A DNA stretch of 64,000 nucleotides from Oscillospiraceae bacterium (GCA_017458335.1 JAFTFT010000036.1:34789-98788), one strand, 5' to 3'. Shown: positions 7,598 through 16,710, numbered from the stretch's first letter. Numbers and translations are program-made. The notes: generated by a model from the letters alone, not told the origin.

Positions 7598-8956
7598 ATG
7601 GCAGACACCATTGCCGCCATTGCCACAGGGCAGCAGGTTGCCGCGATCGGCATCGTGCGTATGTCCGGAGAGCGCAGCATCGAAATTGCAGACCGCCTGT
7701 TTCGCCCATACGCAGGAGGACGCCTGAAGGACGCAAAGGACCGGAAGCTGCTCTATGGAGAGCTGAGGAACGGAAACGAGGAACTGCTGGATCTCTGCAT
7801 GTGCACGATCAGCCGGGGACCGCAGAGCTACACCGGAGAGGACACGGCGGAGTTTCAGTGCCACGGATCCCCGATGCTCCTGCAGGTGCTGCTACGGGAG
7901 CTTTTTGCTCTGGGTGCGAGACAGGCGGGGCCTGGAGAGTTTACAAAACGGGCTTTTCTGAACGGGCGGATGGACCTCAGCTCCGCCGAGGCGGTGATCG
8001 ACCTGATCGACGCGGAGACGGCCGAGGCGGTTCGCAACGCCGCCGGACAGCTCTCCGGCGCGATCCACCGCAAAGCGTCGGCAATTTATGACGAGCTCGT
8101 CGGGATGAGCGCCCATTTTCACGCGGTCTTGGATTATCCGGACGAGGACATCGCGGACTTTGAAATTCAGAATTATCGCGAGGCCCTGACGGAAGGACGG
8201 AGAAGCCTCGAACGGCTGCTGACCACCTTCGACAGGGGACAGCTGATGAACAGCGGAATCCCTACGGCGATTATCGGCCTCCCCAATGCCGGAAAAAGCT
8301 CCCTGCTGAATGCGCTGCTGGGATATGACAGGGCGATTGTGACGGATGTGCCGGGGACAACGCGGGACACCGTGGAAGAGCGGGTACAGCTGGGCGGGGT
8401 CAGCCTGCGCCTGATCGACACGGCGGGGATCCGCGAGACGGACGACAGGGTAGAGCAGCTCGGTGTCCAGAGGAGCCTCGCGGCCGCAGCCACTGCGAAG
8501 CTGGTCCTCGCGGTTATCGACGGAAACAGTGATTCCGGAGCGGATGTGGAGCAGATTCTCCGCACGGCAGAACAGGCGGAGCATGGAATCGTGGTGATCT
8601 CCAAAACGGATCTGCCACAGCGCTTCCGGATCCCGGAGACGAAGCTTCCGCTGATTTCGGTAAGCAGTGTGACCGGAGAAGGCCTGGAGCTTCTGGAGGA
8701 GAAGATCAGCGCGCTGTTCCCGCTGCCGCAGGTTCCGGCAGGAGAAATCCTGACCAATGTCCGGCAGGCGGATGCGGTACGCCGTGCGGCGGAAAACATG
8801 GAGGCTGCCTGTGAAGCGCTGGAAGCGGGAATGACACCGGACATCATCCTGACAGAGACCGAGAACGCCATGCAGGCCCTGGGCGAACTGACCGGAGCCA
8901 GCATCCGGGAAGACGTCACCAATCAGATCTTTGCCCGTTTCTGTGTGGGCAAGTAA
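7598..8956 (+). CDS. mnmE: tRNA uridine-5-carboxymethylaminomethyl modification GTPase MnmE
   Basis: With MnmG this GTPase makes the cmnm5 modification on wobble uridine of tRNAs. The N-terminal tetrahydrofolate-binding domain begins ADTIAAIATGQQVAAIGIVR; helical segments flank an inserted G domain with G1 GLPNAGKSS (about 227-235), G3 DTAGIRETDD and G4 SKTD. The protein ends in the invariant-type FCVGK motif containing the Cys. The start at 7598 is set by AAAGGAG 6 bp upstream; an in-frame ATG at 7565 is part of the terminator. MnmG is not in the window, unlike the common mnmE-mnmG pairing. Confidence 0.97.
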   Translation: MADTIAAIATGQQVAAIGIVRMSGERSIEIADRLFRPYAGGRLKDAKDRKLLYGELRNGNEELLDLCMCTISRGPQSYTGEDTAEFQCHGSPMLLQVLLRELFALGARQAGPGEFTKRAFLNGRMDLSSAEAVIDLIDAETAEAVRNAAGQLSGAIHRKASAIYDELVGMSAHFHAVLDYPDEDIADFEIQNYREALTEGRRSLERLLTTFDRGQLMNSGIPTAIIGLPNAGKSSLLNALLGYDRAIVTDVPGTTRDTVEERVQLGGVSLRLIDTAGIRETDDRVEQLGVQRSLAAAATAKLVLAVIDGNSDSGADVEQILRTAEQAEHGIVVISKTDLPQRFRIPETKLPLISVSSVTGEGLELLEEKISALFPLPQVPAGEILTNVRQADAVRRAAENMEAACEALEAGMTPDIILTETENAMQALGELTGASIREDVTNQIFARFCVGK

Positions 8957-8959
8957 CAA

Positions 8960-8987
8960 AACACCCCTGCCTTGAGGCGGGGGTGTT
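8960..8987 (+). terminator. Hairpin after mnmE
   Basis: A 12-bp stem AACACCCCTGCC/GGCGGGGGTGTT (one G-T pair) with TTGA loop lies 3 bp after the mnmE stop, followed by CTTGCC. It probably serves as a bidirectional barrier to the convergent NlpC/P60 gene. Confidence 0.7.
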
Positions 8988-9009
8988 CTTGCCGGAGCTG
9001 CAGAAAGGC

Positions 9010-9040
9010 GAACACCTCTGTCCATACGGCAGAGGTGTTC
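9010..9040. terminator. Second hairpin between convergent genes
   Basis: A perfect 11-bp stem GAACACCTCTG/CAGAGGTGTTC has a 9-base loop. It sits 23 bp beyond the stop of the minus-strand NlpC/P60 gene and is its likely 3' end. Confidence 0.65.
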
Positions 9041-9062
9041 ACGGAACTGAAAGTGGTCCGGA

Positions 9063-10928
9063 TCAGATAATTCTGCGGATCTCATAACCGCGGGAGGCGT
9101 AGTAGCCGGTGGTCAGAGAAGTTGTGACGACGCCGGTGACGGAGTTTGCCGCATGGACAAAAAGATCGTCCCCGACATAAATGCCCAGATGGCCGACATA
9201 ACTGTTCCCGGAATAGAAACAGAGCAGATCGCCCGGCTGAAGATCTGACGGATCCACATGGGTGCCGTCAGAGAGCGCGTCATTGGCCACACGGCTGGTC
9301 TGGTAGCCGAACTGCCCGAAGACGTACTGAACAAAGCCGGAGCAGTCAAAACCGGTTTCAGGGGACTTGCCGCCCCACTTGTACGGGGTGCCCACATACT
9401 GCAGAGCATAGGCGGCGATCTCCTTTCCGAGCACGGTGCCGGTCGCGCTGCTGAGCCTGGTTTCCGGCGCATAGGTCCCTTCCGCGACAAAGGAAGCGGC
9501 GACATACCCGTCCCTGCCGTTGGCAATCACGCGGACCCAGTCTTCGGAAACGCCTGTGATCCTGACCGCGGTGCCGACATTCAGCTCATCCAGAATCTTC
9601 GCGGACATGGAGGGCGATTCACGCAGACGCACGCCGGTGCCGGTGATATAACCGTCCCGGATCTGATCGGATGCAGGGGCGAAATTTCCGGTGGCGGAAT
9701 TGCTGGTCAGTGATCCGCCGGGATCGGTGGAGCTGCCGGGAGCCTTTTCTTCGATGAAATCGGAGTGCATGAACCCGCTGACGTGCTCCACAGGGAGCGT
9801 GACAGCGGTCCACTCTCCGGAAACGCCGGAGATAGCAACCTCAGTGCCCTTGTCATAAGTCCCGATAATGGAGTAGCTCGAACCGGGGCCGGTACGGAGC
9901 CGAACGGCATTGCCCGTCACCTGACCAAGCTTCAGACGCGCCGTGGAATCCACGGCGGCATCCGACTCCTCCGCTGCATCCTCAGAGCTTTCTGCGGAGA
10001 CATCCGCAAGGAGAGCCTCCTCTGCAGCTACGGTTTCGCCTGCTGCTTCGTCGAATATCGGCTCCGATTCAGCAGAAGCAGGAGAGTCTTCAGGCAGCAC
10101 GGAGGGCATCGGTGTGGAAACCGTCTCGGTTACAACCCGGCGTTCCGTAACAGTGATCAGAGTACCGGATGCGTCGGGTTCTGCAGATTCGTCACTTGCC
10201 GGCGATGTGCTTTCTGGCGTGGGAGGAGGCAGAATGGGAACCGCCATATGGACCGTCCCATCCGTGGGTACATAGACAATCTGGTCAGGCGGCAGGGTTT
10301 CCACCGGCGCAGTTGTCACCGGTTCCTGAAGAACAAAAACCGTAGGGGTGCCGGAGGATGCCGCGGAAGGGCCGTCCTGCAGGACAAGCGTGCCGCTTCC
10401 GGAAGCGGCGGAATCCACCATGAGAGAATCGGCGCCGGAACCGGCCTCCGTGACAAAGTCGCGGAAGACATATCCGTCTGTACCGTCGATCCGTACCGCG
10501 ATCCAGTCGCCCGATGTACCGGTGATGGTGAGTTCTTTTCCGGTGCTGTATGTCCCGAGAACGGCAGAGGATGTGCTGGGGGCGGCGCGCAGATACACAT
10601 GCATACCGTTGATGCTGCCGGAAGAGGTTTCCCTGTCTACCGTAACCTCGGCGGAGGAGGCGCCCTCCGTGAGGGACAGAAACTGGGAAGAGACATAGCC
10701 GCTCTTTCCGTCCCAACTGATCTGGTACCAGTCGGGATCAGAGCGGTCAAGAACCTCTACTGTCGTATCACGGCTGACGCTTGCAGAAATGCCGTAGACG
10801 GTTCCGGGACCGTTTCGGACATTGACCTCACTGCCGGTGACGACCGCCTGCTCGGCACAGGCCGACACAGAAACAAGGGACGACAGACAGGCAGACAGAA
10901 CAAGCGCACAGATGTGTTTCTTTCGCAT
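9063..10928 (-). CDS. Secreted SH3-repeat NlpC/P60 peptidoglycan hydrolase
   Basis: A 621-residue exported cell-wall hydrolase, probably a gamma-D-glutamyl-meso-DAP endopeptidase. Residues 1-25 are a signal peptide (RKKHICALVLSACLSS). Four bacterial SH3 domains are seen at about 27-87, 98-160, 335-392 and 428-483, each with a VNVR/VYLR/VRLR opening. Between the second and third lies a long Ser/Pro/Glu/Ala-rich linker (about 165-330), probably a wall-spanning spacer. The C-terminal NlpC/P60 domain has catalytic C529 (FDCSGF), H580 (VGHLGIYVG) and H592. It is downstream of a 93-residue conserved gene (21-bp gap) and faces mnmE. AAGAAGG precedes the ATG by 8 bp. Confidence 0.93.
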   Translation of the reverse strand: MRKKHICALVLSACLSSLVSVSACAEQAVVTGSEVNVRNGPGTVYGISASVSRDTTVEVLDRSDPDWYQISWDGKSGYVSSQFLSLTEGASSAEVTVDRETSSGSINGMHVYLRAAPSTSSAVLGTYSTGKELTITGTSGDWIAVRIDGTDGYVFRDFVTEAGSGADSLMVDSAASGSGTLVLQDGPSAASSGTPTVFVLQEPVTTAPVETLPPDQIVYVPTDGTVHMAVPILPPPTPESTSPASDESAEPDASGTLITVTERRVVTETVSTPMPSVLPEDSPASAESEPIFDEAAGETVAAEEALLADVSAESSEDAAEESDAAVDSTARLKLGQVTGNAVRLRTGPGSSYSIIGTYDKGTEVAISGVSGEWTAVTLPVEHVSGFMHSDFIEEKAPGSSTDPGGSLTSNSATGNFAPASDQIRDGYITGTGVRLRESPSMSAKILDELNVGTAVRITGVSEDWVRVIANGRDGYVAASFVAEGTYAPETRLSSATGTVLGKEIAAYALQYVGTPYKWGGKSPETGFDCSGFVQYVFGQFGYQTSRVANDALSDGTHVDPSDLQPGDLLCFYSGNSYVGHLGIYVGDDLFVHAANSVTGVVTTSLTTGYYASRGYEIRRII

Positions 10929-10949
10929 GAAAAATACCTTCTTCAGACC

Positions 10950-11231
10950 TCAGCGGGCCGCAAGGGCACGCTCCAGCCAGACAGCCGCAACGTCAATGGC
11001 GGAATACAGGCTGTCTTTTTCCGTTTTCTTTACAATACGGTCACGGGACTTCACCGAGGCATCCGTCAGCTGAAGCTGAACGGAGACCTTCGTCGCGACG
11101 TCCAGATCCTTGACCTTTTTGGTGTCGAGAATCTGCATCATGATCACATACTTGTCCGCAAAGCTGCCGTAGTAGATAAAATTATCCTTCCGCTGGAGAG
11201 GATGACCCTTATACTCCAAAGCTTTTGCCAA
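10950..11231 (-). CDS. Small conserved protein of unknown function, TTG start
   Basis: A 93-residue cytoplasmic protein, no signal peptide or membrane segment. I recognise no named domain. It has a beta-rich N-terminal half (DNFIYYGSFADKYVIMMQIL) and a Lys-rich middle (SVKSRDRIVKKTEKDSLY), ending in AAVWLERALAAR. The start is a TTG at 11231 with GGAGG 8 bp upstream; a further TTG at 11246 overlaps that ribosome site. It is the first gene of a two-gene unit with the NlpC/P60 hydrolase, driven by the promoter at 11258-11286. The regular composition and good ribosome site argue that it is real. Confidence 0.8.
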   Translation of the reverse strand: MAKALEYKGHPLQRKDNFIYYGSFADKYVIMMQILDTKKVKDLDVATKVSVQLQLTDASVKSRDRIVKKTEKDSLYSAIDVAAVWLERALAAR

Positions 11232-11257
11232 ATGAAACACCTCCAATCATGTTATGA

Positions 11258-11286
11258 ACGTTAACATACCGCAATCAGCCTGTCAA
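11258..11286 (-). promoter_or_regulatory. Promoter of the small gene-NlpC/P60 operon
   Basis: Minus-strand perfect -35 TTGACA (11281-11286), 17-bp spacer, weak -10 TAACGT (11258-11263) with an upstream TG. It overlaps the 3' edge of the PBP gene by none but only 5 bp separate them. Confidence 0.6.
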
Positions 11287-11290
11287 GGCG

Positions 11291-13507
11291 TCAGCCGCCG
11301 ATAATCACGACGCTGTCGTTGCTCTGCCAGGGGTTGCTGTCAGAATAGTTGTCCCAGTAATAGGAACTGTCAAAATCGTCGCTGGTGATGCCGTCCTGGA
11401 TCAGATCCTGATCGGTTCTGGCAACCTGTGTGGGAGCCTCGATAAACACATGGGTATCCGGCGCGAGATAGGGATAGGTGAAGTCTGCCCAGGGGAGACC
11501 GGCGTGAACCTTGCTCATGACCTGACGCCAGACGCGGGCAGCTGGATTCCCGTTGGAATTGATCCGTTCGGGGATGTCAAAACCGGTCCAGACTACGGCG
11601 ACATAATAAGGCGTCACACCAGCAAACCAGCGATCCTTGTATTCGCCCGAGGTACCGGTTTTTCCGGCGACGGGGACATTGTTGAGCCGGGCTTCGGTAC
11701 CGGTGCCCTCGTTGACGGCGTTTTTCATCATCCAGGTCAGGCAGTAGGCGGTATTCGGATCAAAAGCCGCGATGGTCTGCGGGACATTGTCCAGGACGAT
11801 GTTCCCGCGGCTGTCGGTCACCATGGAATAGGTACGGCTGTAGGTGAAGACGCCGTCGTTCACCAGCGAGCAGTAGGCCTGCGCCATCTCGCGCACGGAA
11901 ATACCGTTGGTGAGCTGGCCGAGCGCCATGGGAGCATAGGACGCGTCGTCCGGAACCAGACTGGTGAAGCCGAGGCGCTGCGTCAGATAGTCATAGGAGG
12001 TCTGCGGCCCGTTGGGCAGCTTGTCCACGATCTGGGCCGCAACCGTATTCAGAGACCACTTGAGCGCCTGGTAGATCGAGAGTACACCGTAGTTTTCATA
12101 GTTGTCGTTGTGGGGGTACCAGCTCGTCCCGGAGAGCACAATGTAGTTCGCGTCGTTGACCAGCGTGTCCGGCGTGATGATCCCCTCGTTCAGAGCGGGA
12201 CCGTAGCTGGCCAGGGGTTTGATGGAGGAACCGGGCGAACGGGTGGCTCCGCCGTAGTTCACGCCGCCGGAACTGATCGGGACAGCGCGGTTGAGACCAA
12301 AGTTAATCTCCTTTTCCCCGACACCCCCGCAGAGGGCGAGAATGCGTCCGTCATAGGGGTTCATCACCACGATGGCGCTCTGGAACTGCTGCTCATAGCG
12401 GCCGCCCTTCGGCATCTTCTCAGGATCGGAATAGAGATCGTCGACGATATCCTGAATCCGCGTGTCGATGCAGCTGTAGATCTGATAACCGCCGCTGTAA
12501 AGCAACTTCTGGGCGGCTTCAAAATTGATGCCCTTGGCGCTCATCAGATCCCGGATCACATCACGGATGACGACTTCTTCGTAGTAGGTGTAGATCTCCT
12601 GGTGGTATTCCTGATTCGGGGTCCGCTTGAACACCAGCGGCTCCTTCACCGCGCTTTGCCAGGTGTCATAGTCGATATAGCCCTGTTCATACATCTCGCG
12701 GAGAATAACTTCCTGACGGTCCTTGTTGTTCTCCTCATTGTAGAACGGGTCATAATAAGTGGGCTTGTTGGTGATGCCGATGATGGAGGCACACTCCGCC
12801 AGACTCAGATCCTTGACGTCCTTGCCGAAATATGTATGGGAGGCAATCCCCACACCCCAGCAGCCTTCGCCGAAATAGACCGCATTGAGGTACCACTCCA
12901 GGATTTCCTGCTTGTCGTATTTCTTTTCCAGCTCCAGGGCGCCGAAGATCTCGGTCAGTTTTCGGGAGACCGTGATCTGGTCCTTTCCGGTGAGGTTTTT
13001 CAGCAGCTGCTGGGTGATGGTAGAGCCGCCGTAACTGGTCTCCATACGGGCGAACATCTGGATAAAAGCGCCCGCAGTGCGGTACCAGTCGACCCCCTTA
13101 TGCTCATAGAAGCGCTTGTCCTCAATGGCGATCAGGGCCTGCTCCATATACTTCGGGATTTCTTCATACTCGACCCAGATGCGGCGCTGATCTCCGCCGA
13201 TGGTAATGCCCTCCTGCCATTCTCCCGCCAGATCCTGTTTCCAGATGGTACTGGCCTCACTCAACTGATAGTCCTCCAGAGAGATGTCCAGTTCCGGTGT
13301 GAGGCAGGTTTTGACATAGTAGGCAAAGATGCAGGTAAAGAGTGTGCCCGTCACCAGCAGAATCAAAAGGAGAGTGCCGATGACGCGGAGGATCGCGACG
13401 AGGACGGAGGAGAGCGTGTCGATGGTATACCCGCCTGCCCGCAGAAGACCCCGGGCTGCACTGCGCTTTTTCAGTTGTTCTTCCGAGGCAGGATTTCTCG
13501 AAGCCAT
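11291..13507 (-). CDS. Class A penicillin-binding protein (PBP1A-type)
   Basis: This bifunctional peptidoglycan synthase polymerises glycan strands and cross-links stems. A cytoplasmic N-terminus and one membrane segment (about 35-63) precede the GT51 domain, with catalytic E129 in AIEDKRFYEHKGVD, GGSTITQQLLKN, and ALELEKKYDKQEILEWYLN. The transpeptidase domain has S427-S-I-K430 (SPGSSIKP), S485-L-N487, and K616-T-G-T. The tail is Asp/Ser/Tyr-rich. At 738 residues it has the usual length. The ATG at 13507 lacks a well-spaced ribosome site (GGAAGTG is 15 bp upstream), so translation may be weak. Transcribed from the promoter at 13567-13594. Confidence 0.95.
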   Translation of the reverse strand: MASRNPASEEQLKKRSAARGLLRAGGYTIDTLSSVLVAILRVIGTLLLILLVTGTLFTCIFAYYVKTCLTPELDISLEDYQLSEASTIWKQDLAGEWQEGITIGGDQRRIWVEYEEIPKYMEQALIAIEDKRFYEHKGVDWYRTAGAFIQMFARMETSYGGSTITQQLLKNLTGKDQITVSRKLTEIFGALELEKKYDKQEILEWYLNAVYFGEGCWGVGIASHTYFGKDVKDLSLAECASIIGITNKPTYYDPFYNEENNKDRQEVILREMYEQGYIDYDTWQSAVKEPLVFKRTPNQEYHQEIYTYYEEVVIRDVIRDLMSAKGINFEAAQKLLYSGGYQIYSCIDTRIQDIVDDLYSDPEKMPKGGRYEQQFQSAIVVMNPYDGRILALCGGVGEKEINFGLNRAVPISSGGVNYGGATRSPGSSIKPLASYGPALNEGIITPDTLVNDANYIVLSGTSWYPHNDNYENYGVLSIYQALKWSLNTVAAQIVDKLPNGPQTSYDYLTQRLGFTSLVPDDASYAPMALGQLTNGISVREMAQAYCSLVNDGVFTYSRTYSMVTDSRGNIVLDNVPQTIAAFDPNTAYCLTWMMKNAVNEGTGTEARLNNVPVAGKTGTSGEYKDRWFAGVTPYYVAVVWTGFDIPERINSNGNPAARVWRQVMSKVHAGLPWADFTYPYLAPDTHVFIEAPTQVARTDQDLIQDGITSDDFDSSYYWDNYSDSNPWQSNDSVVIIGG

Positions 13508-13566
13508 CGCGTATCACGTCACTTCCGTTGTTCATCCGGGGATGAGATTAGAGAAAAGATAACATC

Positions 13567-13594
13567 ATTATAACACAGATTTTTAAATTCGCAA
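13567..13594 (-). promoter_or_regulatory. PBP promoter
   Basis: Minus-strand TTGCGA (13589-13594), 16-bp spacer and perfect TATAAT (13567-13572) preceded by TGT (extended -10). The 5' leader is about 53 bases. Confidence 0.7.
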
Positions 13595-13638
13595 AGTGGC
13601 GGGGCAAGGATTCAGAGATAATTAAGAAAAAGCCGGCC

Positions 13639-13667
13639 TTGCGGTGCCTTTTCGGATATGGTATGAT
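13639..13667 (+). promoter_or_regulatory. Promoter of the large lipoprotein gene
   Basis: TTGCGG (13639-13644), 17-bp spacer, TATGAT (13662-13667) with extended TG at 13659-13660. It overlaps the in-frame ATG at 13644, which therefore is not the start. Confidence 0.65.
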
Positions 13668-13703
13668 GATCAAAACGGACGATCATTTCATTGGGAGCAG
13701 ACT

Positions 13704-15929
13704 ATGAAAAGTGTGCGAAACTGGCTGGCGGCGGGGATCGCGGCGGCAATGTGCGCGGTTTTACTGAGCGGCTGCGGCCCTGCGGTGCGGCAGGAAACCG
13801 AAATCATCGAAGAGCAGACAGAAGCACCGCAGGAAGAAGCGGGTTATGAGACCTGGCTTCAGCGGTATACGGTGCGCTCTTCGTCGATTACGCTCACGGA
13901 CCGGAAGGAAGCGGTTGTCTTTCAGCAGGAATGTGAAAGCGGCTTTCTCGCGTATATCAACCGGAGGGTAGCCGTAGAGATTCCGTCGGGATACGAAGAA
14001 GAGACAGAGTTTGTCAACGACGGACGCTATGACGTATACGGAAACAATCTTTTCATTATAACAGAGAGCGGCAAACGAAATATGATCCGCCGCTACCGGC
14101 CGCTGCCGGCACCGGAGAACACAGAACAGCTGGAGCGTTTTTTTTCGGAGATGAGGCCGCGCGCCTTCCGCATGCGTCCGGACGGGAGTATCGTGGTCCT
14201 TGAATCCAGCTATGAGTCCTGGCTGACAACACAGGGAACGCAGACCAGAGACCGATACTATGTCCGGCTGCTGAAAGAAAACGGCACAGCGATCAGCAGC
14301 AGTGAAATAGAAATCCAGCCGGGCGCCGGACTGAACTGCTCAGAGGCAGTGCTCCTTGAACATGACATCGTGGCAGTTCCGCAGGGGCAGGAGATCCTTT
14401 TTATCGGTCTGGACGGAAAAAAACAGTTCTCTGTCACGGCGCCTTTTTCGATCCGGGAAATCTGCGCGACACGGGACGGAAGGCTTGCCGTCATTCTGCA
14501 GGATGACAAGCTCCTCTGGGTCAGTGTGATCAATCCGGGCGACCGCACGGCGGGTGTTCCGCAGCGGCTCCCGGAAGAGGCGCATGGATTCTGCGCGGGA
14601 CAGACGGGGGATCAGCTTTTATACCTGCGAAACAGCGATATTCTTTGCTTGAGCCTGCAGAATGGGACGAGTGAGAAGCTGGTTTCGCTTCTGGATGTAG
14701 AGGCGGTGCCGAGTTCCATAGGAGCCTTCTTTGCAGGAGAGGACGGAAGCCTGCACTTCCTGCTCCGCGGCGAAAATGAAACAGGTGCGTCGGACAATCT
14801 GTATCTGATCGCTTCACCCTGTGAGATTCCGACGGAGCGCCGGCTGCTCCGGATCGGCTTTGAGGAGATCTCCGACCGCCTGATGCGGGAGATTGTGGCA
14901 TTCAACCGGGAGGAGCATGACTTTTTTCTTGAGGCGGTGGATTATCGGAACCTCGAAGCAGAGCTGACAGGTGATGAACCCGCCACATTGCTGGTGATGA
15001 ACGAGAGCCTCTATGAACGACTGGAGACGGAGGAGCGGCTTGCGGATCTGAGCACGCTGCTGCGGGAGGATGAAAGCGGCGGACAGGAGAAAATATTCCC
15101 GAGCGTGATGAACGCGCTCTCGGAAAAGAGCGGGGCACTATACAGGATTGCAGCCTCGTTCCGGATCCGGACAATGGCCTGCGATCACAATACCGTGGAA
15201 GGGAAAACACGGCTGAGTTTCGCGGACCTGAGAAACATACTGAACAATATGCCGGCCGGAAGTCTCCTCTATGAGCCCTATTACACCTCTGAGAGACTGA
15301 TGGAGGACCTCCGAAGCGTCAACAGGAAAGAGCTGGACCTGGGGGACGGCTTTGATGCAGGACTCCATGCGGAGCTGCAGAGCTTTGCAAATCTGCAGCC
15401 GGCGGACTATACCTATGACAGATTTGCCGCGGACTCCGCCAGTATGGAGAGCCGCATCTACAGCGGGAGACTGCTGATGATGCAGGCTTATATTGAAACA
15501 CTGGATGATCTCAAATGGTATGACGCGTTCTTTCACAGCGGCGCATGCTTCGTCGGATGGCCGACGGAAGAGGGATCACGGTCCAGACTGGTTTTCGACG
15601 AGTGCATCGGAATTGCGGCGGACTCTCCGGAAGATACGCGGCTTGCAGCCTGGAAGTTTGTGAGAAATCTCCTTTCGGAAGCGTATCAGGAGAGCAGCCC
15701 GGGATTTCCCGTTTACCGGAGCGTGCTGGAACGGCAGATGGCGGCGGATGCCGCGGCTGTGGTCTACCGCGTGGATGAGAAAGGAAAATTCGAGACAGAC
15801 AAAAACGGGAAGAGGATCGAAATAGCCCGGGACAGCTGGTATTCTCCCGAATGGCGCAGACACTACGTCTACGCCCTGACGCAGCGGCAGAAAGAAATGC
15901 TTCTGACTCTCATTGAAAACTGCGTATAA
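13704..15929 (+). CDS. Large lipoprotein, propeller-like N-terminus with solute-binding-like C-terminus
   Basis: A 741-residue surface lipoprotein. The signal peptide ends in lipobox LLSGC with lipidated C24, followed by an acidic linker. Residues about 50-390 form repeated short beta-strand blocks (AFRMRPDGSIVVLESS, IREICATRDGRLAVI), which look like a beta-propeller. From about 395 (RLLRIGFEEISDRLMREIVAFNREE) the pattern resembles an ABC-transporter extracellular solute-binding protein, with WKFVRNLLSEAYQ near the end. No permease or ATPase genes are adjacent, so import is not supported; sensing or binding is equally possible. Start fixed by GGGAG 6 bp upstream. Transcribed alone. Confidence 0.75.
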   Translation: MKSVRNWLAAGIAAAMCAVLLSGCGPAVRQETEIIEEQTEAPQEEAGYETWLQRYTVRSSSITLTDRKEAVVFQQECESGFLAYINRRVAVEIPSGYEEETEFVNDGRYDVYGNNLFIITESGKRNMIRRYRPLPAPENTEQLERFFSEMRPRAFRMRPDGSIVVLESSYESWLTTQGTQTRDRYYVRLLKENGTAISSSEIEIQPGAGLNCSEAVLLEHDIVAVPQGQEILFIGLDGKKQFSVTAPFSIREICATRDGRLAVILQDDKLLWVSVINPGDRTAGVPQRLPEEAHGFCAGQTGDQLLYLRNSDILCLSLQNGTSEKLVSLLDVEAVPSSIGAFFAGEDGSLHFLLRGENETGASDNLYLIASPCEIPTERRLLRIGFEEISDRLMREIVAFNREEHDFFLEAVDYRNLEAELTGDEPATLLVMNESLYERLETEERLADLSTLLREDESGGQEKIFPSVMNALSEKSGALYRIAASFRIRTMACDHNTVEGKTRLSFADLRNILNNMPAGSLLYEPYYTSERLMEDLRSVNRKELDLGDGFDAGLHAELQSFANLQPADYTYDRFAADSASMESRIYSGRLLMMQAYIETLDDLKWYDAFFHSGACFVGWPTEEGSRSRLVFDECIGIAADSPEDTRLAAWKFVRNLLSEAYQESSPGFPVYRSVLERQMAADAAAVVYRVDEKGKFETDKNGKRIEIARDSWYSPEWRRHYVYALTQRQKEMLLTLIENCV

Positions 15930-15949
15930 GAAAATTCACAGAAAGCTTC

Positions 15950-15978
15950 TTTACAAGAGAGCGGGACTATGGTAATTT
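15950..15978 (+). promoter_or_regulatory. Rubrerythrin promoter
   Basis: TTTACA (15950-15955), 17-bp spacer, TAATTT (15973-15978) with extended TG. No PerR-type palindrome was recognised nearby. Confidence 0.55.
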
Positions 15979-16051
15979 AAAAGACAGAGAATGAGAACCC
16001 GATCATTTGAGGAACCATTTCAATTTCATCATAACACAGGAGGTAGAAATC

Positions 16052-16618
16052 ATGAAAAAATGGGTATGTCCGGTTTGCGGCTACGTCCATGAGGGGGATA
16101 CGCCCCCTGAGAAGTGCCCGGTTTGCAAAGTCCCCGGTGAGCGTTTCACGCTGCAGGCGGAGGAGCTGACCTGGGCGGCGGAGCATGTTGTCGGCGTCGG
16201 CAAGGTGTTCGGAGCAGATGTTCCGGAGGAAGTGAAGGAAGAGATCATTGCGGGGCTGCGCTCCAACTTTGAGGGGGAGTGCTCCGAAGTCGGCATGTAT
16301 CTGGCGATGGCCCGTGTCGCCTATCGCGAGGGCTATCCCGAAGTCGGCATGTATTGGGAAAAGGCCGGCCTGGAGGAGGCAGAGCACGCCGCAAAGTTTG
16401 CGGAGCTCCTGGGCGAGGTGCTGACCGACAGCACAAAGAAGAATCTTCAGATGCGCGTCGATGCCGAAAACGGCGCGACCGCGGGCAAGACGGAACTGGC
16501 CAAGCTCTGCAAGAAGTACAACCTTGACGCACTGCATGACACCATCCATGAGATGGCCCGCGATGAGGCCCGCCACGGCAAGGCATTCAAGGGGCTTCTG
16601 GAGAGATATTTCAAGTAA
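16052..16618 (+). CDS. rbr: Reverse rubrerythrin (N-terminal rubredoxin domain)
   Basis: This non-haem di-iron protein reduces hydrogen peroxide in anaerobes. Unlike classical rubrerythrin, the rubredoxin-like iron site is at the N-terminus (C6, C9, C22, C25: CPVCGY and CPVCK), followed by the ferritin-like four-helix domain with carboxylate/His ligands in [19 protein letters not shown] and [14 protein letters not shown]. Length 188 residues. AGGAGG lies 8 bp before the ATG at 16052, excluding the in-frame upstream start. The short rubredoxin gene 92 bp downstream is a plausible electron donor. Confidence 0.95.
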   Translation: MKKWVCPVCGYVHEGDTPPEKCPVCKVPGERFTLQAEELTWAAEHVVGVGKVFGADVPEEVKEEIIAGLRSNFEGECSEVGMYLAMARVAYREGYPEVGMYWEKAGLEEAEHAAKFAELLGEVLTDSTKKNLQMRVDAENGATAGKTELAKLCKKYNLDALHDTIHEMARDEARHGKAFKGLLERYFK

Positions 16619-16628
16619 TGCATGACAG

Positions 16629-16677
16629 GACCGCAGCCTTCGCGGTCTGACCTTCTGCGTTCCCGCCGCCGGCGGGA
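16629..16677 (+). other. Two hairpins between rubrerythrin and rubredoxin
   Basis: GACCGC/GCGGTC (16629-16634, 16642-16647) and TCCCGCC/GGCGGGA (16661-16667, 16671-16677) lie in the gap, neither followed by T-run. They could set the ratio of the two mRNAs by processing or partial termination. Confidence 0.5.
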
Positions 16678-16710
16678 AGCAGCCAAGACTAAGGAAAGGA
16701 GAACAGGATC

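Noticed and set aside
6464-7864. Long minus-strand open frame across dus, rex and mnmE
   Set aside because: It crosses three real genes, a terminator and a promoter; no family resemblance.
9765-11264. 499-codon open frame opposite the NlpC/P60 gene and the small gene
   Set aside because: Composition is low-complexity and Arg/Gly-rich; the opposite strand encodes a signal peptide, four SH3 domains and a complete NlpC/P60 active site.
13257-13535. Alternative reading frame over the PBP start
   Set aside because: No homology; the PBP frame carries the expected cytoplasmic N-terminus and membrane helix.
11450-13573. 707-codon open frame opposite the PBP gene
   Set aside because: Shadow of a gene with full GT51 and transpeptidase motifs; it also runs through the PBP promoter.
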